NCBI GenBank assembly: GCA_025594325.1
Contig: JANHCV010000009.1
Coordinates: forward strand, 930,001-994,000
DNA: 64,000 nt
Source: Blastocladiella emersonii ATCC 22665
Taxonomy: Eukaryota > Blastocladiomycota > Blastocladiomycetes > Blastocladiales > Blastocladiaceae
Direction of reading: 5' to 3'
Shown here in pieces: positions 10,248 to 20,773 of the stretch; the first letter of the stretch is position 1, and every line of letters begins with the position of its first letter. The position numbers and the translations under genes were made by a program. The notes beneath the pieces were generated by a model. That model was not told the DNA's origin, did no database searches, and saw nothing but the letters and a program-made list of their open reading frames with translations.

Positions 10248-12509
10248 CTAGCCCTCCAAGTTCTGAAGGAACTCGACAGCCGCGTCCTTGTACTCTTGCG
10301 ACGCGATCAACTTGGGCGCGACTTGACAGATCTCCTTGATCCGTTCACGCACGCTGCCCGCCGCGGCGGAACGGGGCGCCGTTCGCATCAGCACGACCAA
10401 GTTTGCAAACCACCGCGCGCTTTTGACACCGTTGAGAGAGCCGTCGGGCACAGCGCGCCAGAATCCAAGCGAAAGATTTGACCCACCAGGGCCTCCGATC
10501 TGGTCGATCAAAAACTCGGGCTCAGCGCGGAACAGCATACGGAACACCTCAAGGAGCGGGTACTGGACCCGCTGACAAGCCGGGCTGCAGGAATTGCCGT
10601 TTGGCTGCTTGCGAAAGGCGAGTCCCAACACGAGCACTTCGTGAAGTCTGAGAAAAAGTCGTGGCGGGAGGATCTTGACGATACCAGGATAGGCAGAGAC
10701 AAACCAGCGGATGGCTGAAATGTAACACTGTTGCCCGCCAAGTTCGCAGCCGTGACAGGTTGATGTGAATCTGTTGAACTGGAGAGAGTGACGACCAGGT
10801 TGTCCGTCAAGGAGGGCTGTAATGAGAACGGCAAGGATCGGGTGTGAACAGCCGTGCTGAAATATCACGGACGCGAATCCGTTGGCAAGCTCTGGAGCGT
10901 GAATGGGCGTGATGAACACCCAAGCCAGCCCGGTACAATCCGCAGCGGCCAACATGCACACCAAGGCCACGGCCAGAGTAAGCAGCATGTCCACGGGTGA
11001 ATCTGGCAAGCTCTTAAAAACAAGTGCAACCTTTTCCTTGCGCTGGGATTGAGCTGAGAACCAATGAGCGGCCTCCATCACAAACTTGTCACGTTCGCCG
11101 ATGCCAGTCAAGTGATGATACGCGTCGCGAAGAACACGTTGCGGTTCCACAAGGTGACGATCCGAGTGGCCTACGACGCAATCCAAAAACGCTAAATCGC
11201 GAGAGGGAAGGAAAACCATCAGTATCGGTACAGAGCTGTGAAGGAGTTTGATCTTGTACCCAAGACGAGCGGGTCAACGAGATCCCCCCAGAGCCGATCA
11301 AGTACAAAGTCCGTGCTGCAAGGTGTCGGTTCAGCGTCCGATTCAAAGGATTTCAAGTAGACTTGAGCCCAAGCGGCATCGTCCAGGAAGTCGTGGGTGG
11401 GTGTCCAGCACATCGACCATGGACTCAGTGCAAGCAACTGTACCATCAGCAATGAGTGCGGCGAGATCGACGTTTGTGCAATCAAGTGACGCGCGGGCAG
11501 CCACTTCATGCTTTTCCAGGGCGTACATGAGCACTCGAGGATCCGAAAAGCGACACAGGTGGATCACGAGCGGGTATCGTCCGAACATGCGCATTGGTTG
11601 AGATAACCAGTTGTCTCCCAGAAGCATATCGAGCATGCTGCAAATGTCCGTCGCAGGGGCAAAGTTTACCAATTGATGGACCATGGCCAATGCTGTTACC
11701 ATGGCCTGCTCGCGTTGAAGCACCGGTACGACAGCCGAGGAATCAAAGCCAAGGTCGGAGATGCTCGTCAGCTGAGAAAAGACTGGGTAGTTCATGAGTA
11801 TCCCCGCGAGAAAGCCAAGAAAGTCGATGAGGCGCATCCCCGACACCCAAAGCTGGTCCGCTGGGGCAACTTGGAAAACTTTGCCCGCCGACAAAGACAG
11901 TGAAGACCATTCCTGAGTCGTCAGGGTGATTTTGAGAAGCTCAGGAATCTGTTGGTGTGCGATCAAGAGTGTTCGAAGCACGGTCGACAAGTCAAGATTT
12001 CCAGCAAAGGCGACGATCAGGAGCTGCAACATCAAGAGGGCAGCGGGGACCTGCAAGTTCGCGCTGTGAGCACCGGAGATGAGCTCCTTGATGGCGGTCT
12101 CATCGACGACAACTTTGCCCTTCCGCACGTCGCGAGAATGTCGATCGACAAGGAAACGCTGCAACTCGAGTAGCATCGACGTGATCAGGTGGTACTTTTC
12201 GGCCGACGCGTCAAGGCGGCGATGAGGATCGAGCAGCACGGATTCGAGCAGCGTCCCAAGTGCCGTTGGGAGCCTGACCAACCCAGTGTACCCAAGCGTG
12301 CTTTTAGGAACGCGTCGGAGAATCATGTCGACCCAAACGAGCTTGACGTGCCGCGAGTCGGCAGCAGTCATCACCGCTTTCGAGGCCGTGCACGCGATGA
12401 GACGAGGGCAGGCAAGCTGCAGGACGACCGTCGTGAGCTCCAAGGGGAGCGAGCTGAAACCGGCTTCGCTGGCACAAGATGCAAGAGTTTCAGGCGCGGC
12501 TGTATCCAT
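10248..12509 (-). pseudogene. Family I gene C: F-box-like protein, frameshift by a 4-nt tandem duplication
   Basis: Exon 1 is 12509-11260, the intron 11259-11192 (68 nt, GTACAA donor, CTGATG branch, ATTTAG acceptor), exon 2 11191-10248. Near the end of exon 1 the frame breaks at 11394-11401, where the plus strand reads TGGGTGGG, a duplicated 4-nt unit. Removing one unit gives 2190 coding nt, exactly the length of gene B, and aligns the flanks with copies D and E. Seen: FSSLPLELTTVVLQLAC (F-box-like), MRLIDFLGFLAGILMN, STCHGCELGGQQCY, CSPACQRVQYPLLE, FWRAVPDGSLNGVKSARWFA, EYKDAAVEFL. The lesion looks young because the rest is well preserved; a sequencing or assembly error is possible. Confidence 0.75.
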
Positions 12510-12634
12510 TGCAGTGAGTTATAAGTTGCATGGGGTCAGTTGCTCATCACAACGGGAGCTCAGCTGCGGCGAGCTAACGCGAGGGGAGCGGACCGGCTCC
12601 GTCGCGTCGCGTGATTTCGGAACGCGTGCCTCGG

Positions 12635-12644
12635 CCTCGTCTCG
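12635..12644 (+). repeat. Left target-site duplication of the MULE
   Basis: CCTCGTCTCG is repeated in direct orientation at 17991-18000, just outside both ends of the element. Mutator-like elements typically make 8-11 bp duplications. Confidence 0.7.
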
Positions 12645-12650
12645 GACCCC

Positions 12651-12750
12651 CCTATCCTGCACCACCCCCGGCTATTCTGCACCAGCCTCCTATCCTGTAC
12701 CACCCCTCCATTCTGCACCAACGCCACATCACATGATATTGAGACGCGTC
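12651..12750 (+). repeat. Left terminal inverted repeat of the MULE
   Basis: It is 99 of 100 identical to the reverse complement of 17885-17984; the only difference is T against C in CCTGYACC. It is built from four imperfect ~19-bp units of the type CTATCCTGCACCACCCC. The inner end reads TCACATGATATTGA then GACGCGTC, similar to the right half of the composite intergenic motif. Confidence 0.9.
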
Positions 12751-12984
12751 CAACTCCACGAGATGGACGCGTTCCCACGCTCCGGTCAACTCCGAACCAC
12801 ACACACAAAAAATATAATCACGTGCAAAAAAGTTCTTGCAATGATATGCACGGCTACAGAGCGTATCGGGTGAGTGAGATGCACTTCGCCGCCCGCTGCA
12901 AAGTGGAACCACGCGCCCGCTGGAAAAATCAGAGTATATACAGTCAACAGATTAACACTGAACGCGCTCTTAGCACAAATCCGA

Positions 12985-14082
12985 CTACTGCTCCTTCCGA
13001 AGAAGAGCTTGAAGGGCGCGTGCCGCCGATGTCAAGTGCACCTCCGCGTTCGCGCCGCTCGCAGCGGGTGCACGCACGGCAGCTGTAGACGCGGCCGCGG
13101 CGCTAGACGCGAGCGCCGTGCTGGGGTCCGCGGCGCTGCCCGACACGGCCGCGGCGCTTGTTGCGGCCGTCCCGCGACGCGTCCGCTTCTGCGCCGACGC
13201 TGCGTCTTTCTTGGCGGGGCGCTTCCGCTTTGCTACACGTAGAGCCAGGTTAGTTCCACACGTCCATAGCGATCGCGGCCCGCTCGTACCTTGCTTCGCG
13301 AAGTCACTCGGACAGCTCGCTGGGCGCGGCGGAGACTTGGGCGGCCGCCCAACCTTGTTGCCGTACTTTCTGGGCGGGTTCCGGACGTCGGGGAGCGCGG
13401 ATACCCGCGCTTTCTTGGCCTTGGGCGTCGCGTGCGCCACGTCGATCCCTGCGTCTTCGTAATCGTCGTCGGGCTGAGGGATCGTGCGGTCGCTGAGGTT
13501 GAGCTGCTGCTCCATGGAGGCGACCTGGTTCGCCTCGCGAACGAGCTCGAGCCCGACCGCGTCGTCCACATGTACGAGGCGAGAGTTTGTGTTGAGCCCA
13601 AACGACTTCATGAGGCCGCTAATGCCCTTGACGCGCGAGCTGGTCGTGCTGCCCGCGTGGAAGAATGTGCCAATCGCCCAGCTCGCCCACAGCCGCCGAC
13701 GCTTGTGCCAGGTACACGTCAGGTACTCGTACACGCGGTCGTCGAGATCTTGGGGTTTCTGGTTCCACAGGCGATCAAACTCCTCCTCGGTCCGCGCCTC
13801 GTGAACGTGGCGCAGGAAGTTGCGCGCGGCATTGCGCAGACCTTCGAGGAACGGCGGATCGTCAGCGTTGCGTGGTACTGCCCGGCTGGCCGCTATCGCG
13901 TATGTCTACCGCGACGTCCATGTGCCAGCGACACCCGATGCGCTGGCCGCGGAGGAAAACGGCCTCGACGGCGTTCTGCGCGGCCTGGTCGAAATCGGTG
14001 ATGACGACGAAGCCTTCGAAGTCGCGCGTGAGGTTGAGCGTCGCGTCCTTGATGAGCGTTTCCGGGTTGAGATCGAGCCCGA
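12985..14082 (-). pseudogene. MULE transposase, C-terminal part, degenerate
   Basis: Reading leftward from a probable exon start at 14082: VVITDFDQAAQNAVEAVF and IGCRWHMDV match the MULE catalytic Asp region and the C-W-H motif. Then, after a one-base frame change near 13,880-13,910, come RNFLRHVHEARTEEEFDRLW, VYEYLTCTWHKRRRLWASW and FFHAGSTTSSRVKGISGLMK. The usual SRVEG motif reads SRVKG, so the Glu thought to be the third catalytic acid is Lys. A 57-nt intron (about 13298-13242, GTACGAG donor, CTAAC branch, GTGTAG acceptor) separates an AT-hook-like KVGRPPKSPPRP from a Lys/Ala-rich tail ending at 12985. No N-terminal half was found between 14.1 and 17.9 kb. Frameshift, lost Glu and missing 5' half point to an inactive copy. 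Confidence 0.7.
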
Positions 14083-17000
14083 CTGGTGCAGAGGGATCAG
14101 TCGAATTGCTGGGACTATAAATTCATCGGAAATCGCGGATCACAAATTGTGCGGCCAGCTGCAAATTTGCACTCAATTCTTGGGCCGGGTCGGGCGAGGG
14201 TCGAAATCGCAAATAAAGATTTCCGGTCAATGCAATACATGGGTGTGATGGGGGAGGTCAGGGGGATTTTTCGCTGGTGGTCGCGGTGGTCGGAGTTGCC
14301 CTTGGAGAAAGTTGGACTTTTCACCACAACGGCTCAGTCGATTGCGCTGTTCTTGACGGTGATGAACTGATCGTGGTGAGAGCTACAAAAGAGCTAATTA
14401 AGCGTTGGGGTGGTTGGAAGCCGGGTGTCAAGAAAAAAATGGCGATCGGATTCTCAACGCTAACACACCGCCAGGGTTGATTCAAGAAGCTAACCTCGAA
14501 AGTCGTTCCTGCGCAACGGAGTGAAGGATTTGACTCGCGGAAATATTTTTAGCGCTCAGAGGAGCATGGAAACGATAGACACTGTTTGAATTCATGGGGT
14601 CGCAAATCCAATACAGCATCCAATCCAGAGGGTAAACAGGCTCTCTCCTGGCGGCAAACTGGTCAACTACCTCTACCTCGGTAAATAAACTTGGTTTACC
14701 GGCCGGGATTGCAGTTTACAGAGGGCGAAACCTATGTTCGCCTGAAGGGGTTTGCGGCACGCATGCTGTTGCGGATCGCGCTCGCGGATCGAGCTTATTA
14801 GGTGGACGCCTACCGGCGCGGCAAGCCAAGCGGCTAAGGAAAGTTCGGAGTTCTCCAACAACTGTCTGAACGTGATCGCATACTGGTTTGACTCGTACAA
14901 GTTGACGAGAGCGAGCGAGTGAAGGACCGCTTCCGCTAGCACGAATGGACAACAATTGCCAGCCTCGAGTAAAGCTGGTGAGCCCTGGTACATAGCTTGC
15001 TCACAAGTCAACGCTTCTGCGGGAGCGCGCGGGACGGTCGCTCAACCACTGAAGCGCGTCCACGGCGAACCGGCACGTTGCAAATCTTTCCAGACTTGAA
15101 TGAGGTGCATGCGATCCAGTCGGTGCGCTTAAGCGCCTGGAACGCATCAAAGGCCACTTCAGAGAGTTGCGAATGGTGCTATTCCTTTGCTTGAACACAG
15201 GGTCGCGGAACGGCCATGCTCGAGCTGCCTCTGACGCTGGTAGAACATGTAACACCGCGTGATCGAGCTTCACTATCTGCCACGCGACGCTTATAGAGTT
15301 GAAACGCGACGTGAACGTTTCCAGGTTCATGGTAGAGTCATGGATCAGTAGGCAACATTCTGTTCGTCACTCAAGGGCGGGTCTCCGACTTGGCGAGCGG
15401 CCCTATCAACTAGCTGAAGCTGCCGGCGGTCAAATCAAAAGCGGACATGACTTCTGATGCGCTGGGAGCGACAGGCGCGGCTCGTCAGCGGCTGGCGGTG
15501 CCTGTGTTACGGGTTCGGCGCGGCGCTCGAATCGCGCAAGAATACATAAACTAAGCGCAATTTGGAAGAAGTCCATGTGTTTAAGACATTGCATCAAGTG
15601 GTATCTGCAGCATACGTAAACTATGCCCGGAAGGTGGAGGGAGCAACTGAGTGAGCTGTGGCAGGCGTGTGAACTCCATCGTCCGAAGCCACCGCAGGGC
15701 CATGTTGGCCACGTCCGTTCACGCTTGGCCTGCGAGCTCGTCCAGGCGCAAGATCCCCTCAAAACGCGATGAATGACCTTTGCGGCTCGCTTAAGAACCT
15801 CGCGTGAGCTGCGGTGCGATCCGGCTGCTGCGATGTGCTTGGTACTCGCTCTCGTGCGGCTGAGTTCAGCCACATCAGCAATATTCGCCTGTCGTCGCGC
15901 AGGCAAGAGAGCCGAAGGCATGAGCTCGCTCTTGGTCTGTTCGTGCGACTGTGACACGGTTATCAGACCCGGCTCGCTTCTTGGCCCCTGTTTATGAAGG
16001 AAACGGTGGGCGCTCGCTGTGGACACGAATGCGCGGGATGGAACGGCGAGGTGCGACCCCAGCAACTGTCATGACAAGGGTCTCGTCGCTTCCAAACCCT
16101 AACCAACATCTAAGCTTTGATCGACTCGAGAACAAAGGGAGTAACCGCGCGGCCGCGTCACGACCCGGAACGCGTCGTGCTTGCCCTATTCCTCCCTCCT
16201 CCCCTCGCAGTCCTGCTTTCAAGTGCGGCTTGTCGTGTTTGTCGACCGCGCGTTTCAAGGCTGGCGAAACTGAGCGAGAGTCGTGGCACGGCGGGTTGCG
16301 AGACGGGCTGCGAGACGCGTCGCGAAAACACGTGTGCGGTCACCCGCACGTGACACAGCTTGGCGTGGACTTTGCCCCGAGCGCGAGTCGGGCGAGCGAG
16401 TGACTCTCCGCCGCGCCGCGCGCGGTCCCCGTTCCCTCACTCATCGTCACTCGCTGCAATGTATCACCCGTCCGCCAACGAAGCACCCTACGACCTCGAC
16501 GCACGGCAACCACGCGACCACCGTCAACAGGTACGCGTCGCATCCCGCTGCCGCGCCCCCCGCCTCGCGCTTGGCTCCCATCGCGCCGACCGTCGTGTTG
16601 CACTCCCGTGGCGGTGCGCCCGGCGTGGAGCGCTTCACCCTCTGCTCTGGCCCGCCGTCGACGCACCGCGAGCCCAGCGGCGTCGTCGCTGCCGCGCGTG
16701 CGCACCGTCGTGCGCGGGTTCCGCCGCGCTCGTCCTTCGGGCGCAGCACGGCGCAGCGCAAGGGGACCCCACCGGGCTACCAGCCGCGTGCGCGCTCGTC
16801 AAAGGTGCTGACACCTGTGCGGTGCCCATGTAGCCGCCGGCGCGCGTCCGCCGCCAGGGACTCGACATTTGCCGACTCATGGACCTGAGACCATCGAGCC
16901 AGCCTCGCTCGCGACGGTACGCCGTCTCCGCCACACCACCTCCGCGTGTCTCATGCACTCACGCTGCACGCTCGCGCCAGTAGCGCCGACAGGCTCGCTC

Positions 17001-17884
17001 AAGCAGTTCGGCCGCGCCCACCACGTGGGCCAAGTCCCAGTCGCAGGTACGCTTGACTCTTCTCGTCGCTACGCAAGAGTTGGCGCGCGACTGACATGCT
17101 CGCTCACATTGCTCCTCGTAGCCCCTCGTGATCCACTGGTCTCTCGCTGCACCATCGAACCGCCTCGTCTCGACGGGTTAACAACTGATGCGCAGCATCC
17201 GCAAGCTGTAGGGTGCCGATTTTCAAGACGCCGCGGTACGCCCTCCTCACCCGCCGCTTGAGGCGCAGCGCGACTCACATGAGCTCTCGGACCTTTGTTG
17301 CTTGTAGCAGCGATCTCTGACCACCATCTCGCCCGGCCGGTTTCTGTACTCGGCGTCGTGCCACGACCTGGCCGCGGATCGCATCAAGCGCGGCCGCGGA
17401 TCGCATCAGGCGCGGCCGCGCGCGCTGTTCGGGCCGGTCACGGGCGGCGGCTCCGAGGGCGGAGACCTGGTGCTGGCGACGGCGTCTGCGGTCCGCTCGG
17501 GTACCTGCTTGTCGTGCATCGTCGTCGCGCACGGGCCGGGATTCCGACTCGCATGCCGCGCGACCCGCGGCGGTGGCGACCTGACCTGTATCTGAGATCT
17601 CCCTGTACGCAATACACTCGCAAATTTGCACCAAAACGCAGTCCCCATCTTGAGAATATGCCATCAATTCGTGCGCCAACCGGGTCGCTCGTCTCACAAA
17701 TTGGCCATCAAATGTGCCATCAAGTCGCAGCAGATTGAACGTCAATTGGTTGCAAATTCGCTGTCCTAGCCGACCCGCGGGCCGCCGCTCAATTTGGTGC
17801 AAATTTGCTCAGGTTTAAAATTTGCCTCCAAACCATGTAAATTGGCCGCAAATTCGCAAGGCCCGGATTTGCGATGAACAAATC
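14083..17884. other. Interior of the MULE with no supported gene
   Basis: No convincing coding region is seen. Open frames at 14.2-16.1 kb have no family features. A GC-rich stretch at 16.4-17.3 kb has open frames in several phases, including an ATG at 16459, but no domain I recognise. The 17.6-17.87 kb part holds an array of GCAAATT-type motifs (separate entry), and a few more lie at 14.14-14.22 kb. The missing 5' half of the transposase may have been replaced by unrelated or nested DNA. Confidence 0.4.
17619..17866. repeat. Cluster of GCAAATT-like motifs inside the right MULE end
   Basis: About ten imperfect copies of a CAAATT core occur in 250 bp, for example CGCAAATTTGCACC, CACAAATTGGCC, TTGCAAATTCGC, GTGCAAATTTGCTC and CCGCAAATTCGC, several palindromic. 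The surroundings are more AT-rich than the rest of the element. They could be subterminal transposase-binding sites; that is inference. Confidence 0.4.
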
Positions 17885-17984
17885 GACGCGTCTCAATATC
17901 ATGTGATGTGGCGTTGGTGCAGAATGGAGGGGTGGTGCAGGATAGGAGGCTGGTGCAGAATAGCCGGGGGTGGTGCAGGATAGG
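17885..17984 (-). repeat. Right terminal inverted repeat of the MULE
   Basis: Inverted partner of 12651-12750, 99 of 100 identical. The right target duplication follows at 17991-18000 after 6 bp that do not match the left end. Confidence 0.9.
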
Positions 17985-17990
17985 TTTTGC

Positions 17991-18000
17991 CCTCGTCTCG
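17991..18000 (+). repeat. Right target-site duplication of the MULE
   Basis: CCTCGTCTCG, identical to 12635-12644. The 3' end of gene D begins 90 bp further right. Confidence 0.7.
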
Positions 18001-18089
18001 CGTCGCTCACATCATCGGTTCCATCGAGTTTTCAGCTATGCAGATACATTTACGTGTGAACTTGAACAAACAAATAAAGAACCCGAGCA

Positions 18090-20398
18090 TTACCCGTCCG
18101 CGTGATGGATGAGCTCGGTGACCGCGTCCTTGTACTCCTGCGACGCGGTCGTCCGAGGTGCAGCGCGGCAAACCTCCGCGACGCACTCGTGGGTGCTTTT
18201 GCCCGCGGAAGCCCGCGATTTCAGCCGCATAGACACGACCAGATGAGCGATCCAGCGCGCGTCCTTGACCCCGTCAAGCGCGCCGTCTGGGATTGCGCGC
18301 CAGAAAGCACACGGGAGGTTGAATCCCTTGCCGTCGCAAAGTTGATCGATAAGAAACACCGGCTCGGCGCGGAAGAAAAAATCGAACATTTCCAGGAGCG
18401 GATACTTGATAGGCTGGCACGTAGCGCTGCATCGCGAACGCGTATGCGGGGTGGCCAAGCTGTTTGTCGCGCGACCCGAGCACAGAGCCTTGCGAAGCTT
18501 GCCAAGGAGCGGGCGAGGAAGACGCCTGACGGTGCCTTTCATCAGAGTGACGATCCACTCGATCGTGGCGAGGTACGGCTGTTGATTCGAGAGGCTGCAA
18601 CCTCCGCAGGTTGACATGAAAGGGCTGAGTTGAACGGAGTGGCAGCCAGCATTTCCCTTGAGAAGTGCGGTGATCAAAACGGCAAGGATTTGCGGAGAAC
18701 AGCCAACGTAGAGACTCGGAAGTGAGCTAAGCGTGCTTGACGCTATGGCCTGGTTAACAACCGAAACCACAACCCAGGCGAGTTCAACGCAATCCTTCGC
18801 TTGGCACTTTGGAATGAGATTCATGGCCAAATCGTGCAGCATTTTCACTGGCGCAGTTGGGCTGCTCGTAAAGATGCGCGCAATGGCGGCTTTCATTGTC
18901 AGCATGTTGGACAGCTCGCGCGAGACCGTGTCCAAAAACAGACTAAACTCGACATATTGAACCAAGTGGCGAGCAGCAGTGTCAAGAATCTGCTGTGGCC
19001 CCACTACAATCAGCTGGCGCGGAAGGCTGCGCTCTTGCTCAGTGAGAGTGAGCAGGAAAGCTGTGTGGAGGTTAGCCCTCTTCGATAGGTTATACTCCAA
19101 TATACATGAGATGTACCTTGAGCAAGTGGACCACCAAGTCGGCCCCGAAGCCGCTCGAGAACGAAATCGGCGGTGCAGCGCTCATAGCCGGCGGGAAGGC
19201 GGGGCCCGGACAGCGGGTGGTCGTTGGGAACAAACGACCATAGATAAATGCGAGCCCAGGCAGTGTCATCAAGGAGCAGGTTTGAGTCAAGCGCCAACGC
19301 CACAGATCTGATCAACGAGCGCGCCGGGTACTCAACAAAATACTCGCTGAGGGTCTTGAACGATGAATTGAGCGATCTACGAACAGCGTCGGTGTCTGCC
19401 TGTAAGGCAGTGAGCAGCACGCCTGGATCCTGGAGGTAGCATATGTGTAAGACGAGCGGCTGGTCGCGGAGTATGCGGTTCGGCGGATCAAACCAGTGTT
19501 TGCCTAGGAGCAAGTCAAGGGTGTTGGAAATGTCCAAAGCTGGGGCTAAAGCGCCATTATTGCTGGCCAAACTGAGCGCTGTCGCAAGAGCTCCGTCATC
19601 CTGTAGCGCCTTGACAACAGCCGCCAAGTCCATTCCAAAGGGGGCGTTCCGAAGCTGATCGAAAACCGGAAAATTGAACACCAAGCCTGCGACGAAGCCA
19701 AGAAAGTCGATGAGACGCATAGGCAGGTCGAAAAGGTGAACCATGTCGGCCTCGTTAAAGGCCCAAGTAGGACCGAGCGACAGTGAGGCCCACTCACCCG
19801 CCGGGAGCGTGTACTTGAAGACCTCGGGCATCCGCTGCTGAACTTCGGAAAGTAGCCGGATGATGGTTGGTGGGTCGAGATTTCCGTAATGCACATCTAT
19901 GAGGAACTGGATTAGGGCAAGAGTTTCGGGCACCCTCGTCACGGATTCACGCGGCTGGCTGAGAAGCTGCCGGATGGCGGCAGAGTCAAAAGGTTGTTTG
20001 CTCTTGTGTTTGGTTCTTTCGGCGTTGGTGAGGAGCAGTTGCTGAAGCTCGAAAAGCATCGACGTCACGCGGTGATAATCTTCGTCGGTGGTCTCCAACC
20101 GCTTAAAAGGGTCAAGTAATTCATTCTCGAGGAAGGCACCGTAAACGGTGGGAAGCCTGACGCAAGTCATGTATTCGTGTCCGGGCGGCAGCGCAGGAGT
20201 GCGTTTAAGAATCTGGTCGACCCAAGCCAATTTGACGTGCGAAGTGCTGGCCACCGATACCACGGCTTTTGAGGTCAGGCACAGGAGCAGGCGCGCCTGG
20301 GCAAGCTGCAGGACCGTGGTTGCGAGTTCGCAAGGGAGCAAGTCAAGCCCAAGTTCGGTAGCATAATGTGCGCGCCCTTTGGGCGATTCAGTTTCCAT
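18090..20398 (-). CDS. Family I gene D: F-box-like protein with CX2C/CX3C pair, intact
   Basis: Exon 1 is 20398-19117, the intron 19116-19061 (56 nt, GTACAT donor, GGCTAACC branch, ACACAG acceptor), exon 2 19060-18090; 750 residues. The frame is open further upstream, but the ATG at 20398 matches the starts of the other copies and has the conserved leader. Seen: LLPCELATTVLQLAQA (F-box-like), MRLIDFLGFVAGLVFN, LDLLLGKHWFDPP, STCGGCSLSNQQPY, CSATCQPIKYPLLE, FLIDQLCDGKGFNLP, FWRAIPDGALDGVKDARWIA, EYKDAVTELIHH. It is the best full-length reference for the family. It lies just right of the MULE. Function unknown. Confidence 0.8.
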
Positions 20399-20530
20399 TG
20401 CAGAGAGTGATAAGTTGCATGGGAGTGGTTCGACAGCGTGAGTGAATGAGCAGGTTTGCTTGCTGAGACGGAGCGGACGGCCATCGTCGCAAAGCCGACG
20501 AGCTCGGCGCCACGTTGTGACATCACCTGA

Positions 20531-20596
20531 CTGTCTCACGCCGACTCCGACGCGGCGATCAATCTGTCTCACGCCCATTTCGACGCGACGATCAAT
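20531..20596 (+). repeat. 33-bp tandem repeat, two copies, upstream of gene D
   Basis: Units 20531-20563 and 20564-20596 begin CTGTCTCACGCC and end CGATCAAT with a few differences between. They lie in the 375-bp spacer holding the gene D promoter and overlap the composite motif on the other strand. Confidence 0.7.
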
Positions 20597-20615
20597 CACG
20601 TGGCGTTCGTGAGAC
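20582..20615 (-). promoter_or_regulatory. 34-nt composite motif upstream of gene D
   Basis: Read on the minus strand: GTCTCAC, five bases, CCACGTGATTG, then ATCGTCGCGTC. Length and spacing equal the four copies beside family II genes. It lies about 185 bp upstream of the gene D start in the same orientation. Confidence 0.5.
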
Positions 20616-20773
20616 AGTTTTCCTCGTGAAGGCCGCGCGACGAAAATGCGCCTTGTTGGCGCGCAAGTTCGGCGATCCTCGCTGTCCAAACACCCCCTCG
20701 CTCATGCAACTAAAACCTGTATCAACTACGAAGAACAAAACGCGAAAGAACACAACCAACCCCTCGACTCGCA

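Larger units (their letters stand above)
12645..17990. mobile_element. Mutator-like DNA transposon (MULE), 5.35 kb
   Basis: It is bounded by 100-bp inverted repeats with one mismatch (12651-12750 and 17885-17984) and by a 10-bp direct duplication. Inside is a minus-strand gene segment with MULE transposase signatures. The spacer between genes C and D would be about 225 bp without it, matching the other family I spacers, so the element inserted into a pre-existing tandem array. The outermost 6 bp of the two ends differ (GACCCC against GCAAAA read inward). Long inverted repeats plus a 9-11 bp duplication are the classical MULE hallmark. The transposase is damaged, so the element is probably immobile unless helped in trans. 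Confidence 0.8.

Noticed and set aside
13848-13915. A GTAGAC...CGAAG intron with a CTGACG branch in the MULE transposase
   Set aside because: Signals look canonical but the exon phases on either side do not match, so a frameshift is the simpler reading.
15216-15293. Plus-strand 25-codon ORF with an F-box-like look (LELPLTLVEHVTPRDRASLS)
   Set aside because: Only one short motif, immediately followed by a stop, inside the MULE interior, with no other family I features nearby.
14673-15330. Minus-strand ORFs that faintly recall the middle of family I proteins
   Set aside because: Similarity is limited to hydrophobic spacing; none of the signature blocks (IDFLG, CX2C, EYKDA) is present.
16459-17261. 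Possible plus-strand gene starting MYHPSANEAPYDLD inside the MULE
   Set aside because: All three frames are open because of high GC, no frame shows a domain, and no consistent exon chain could be built.
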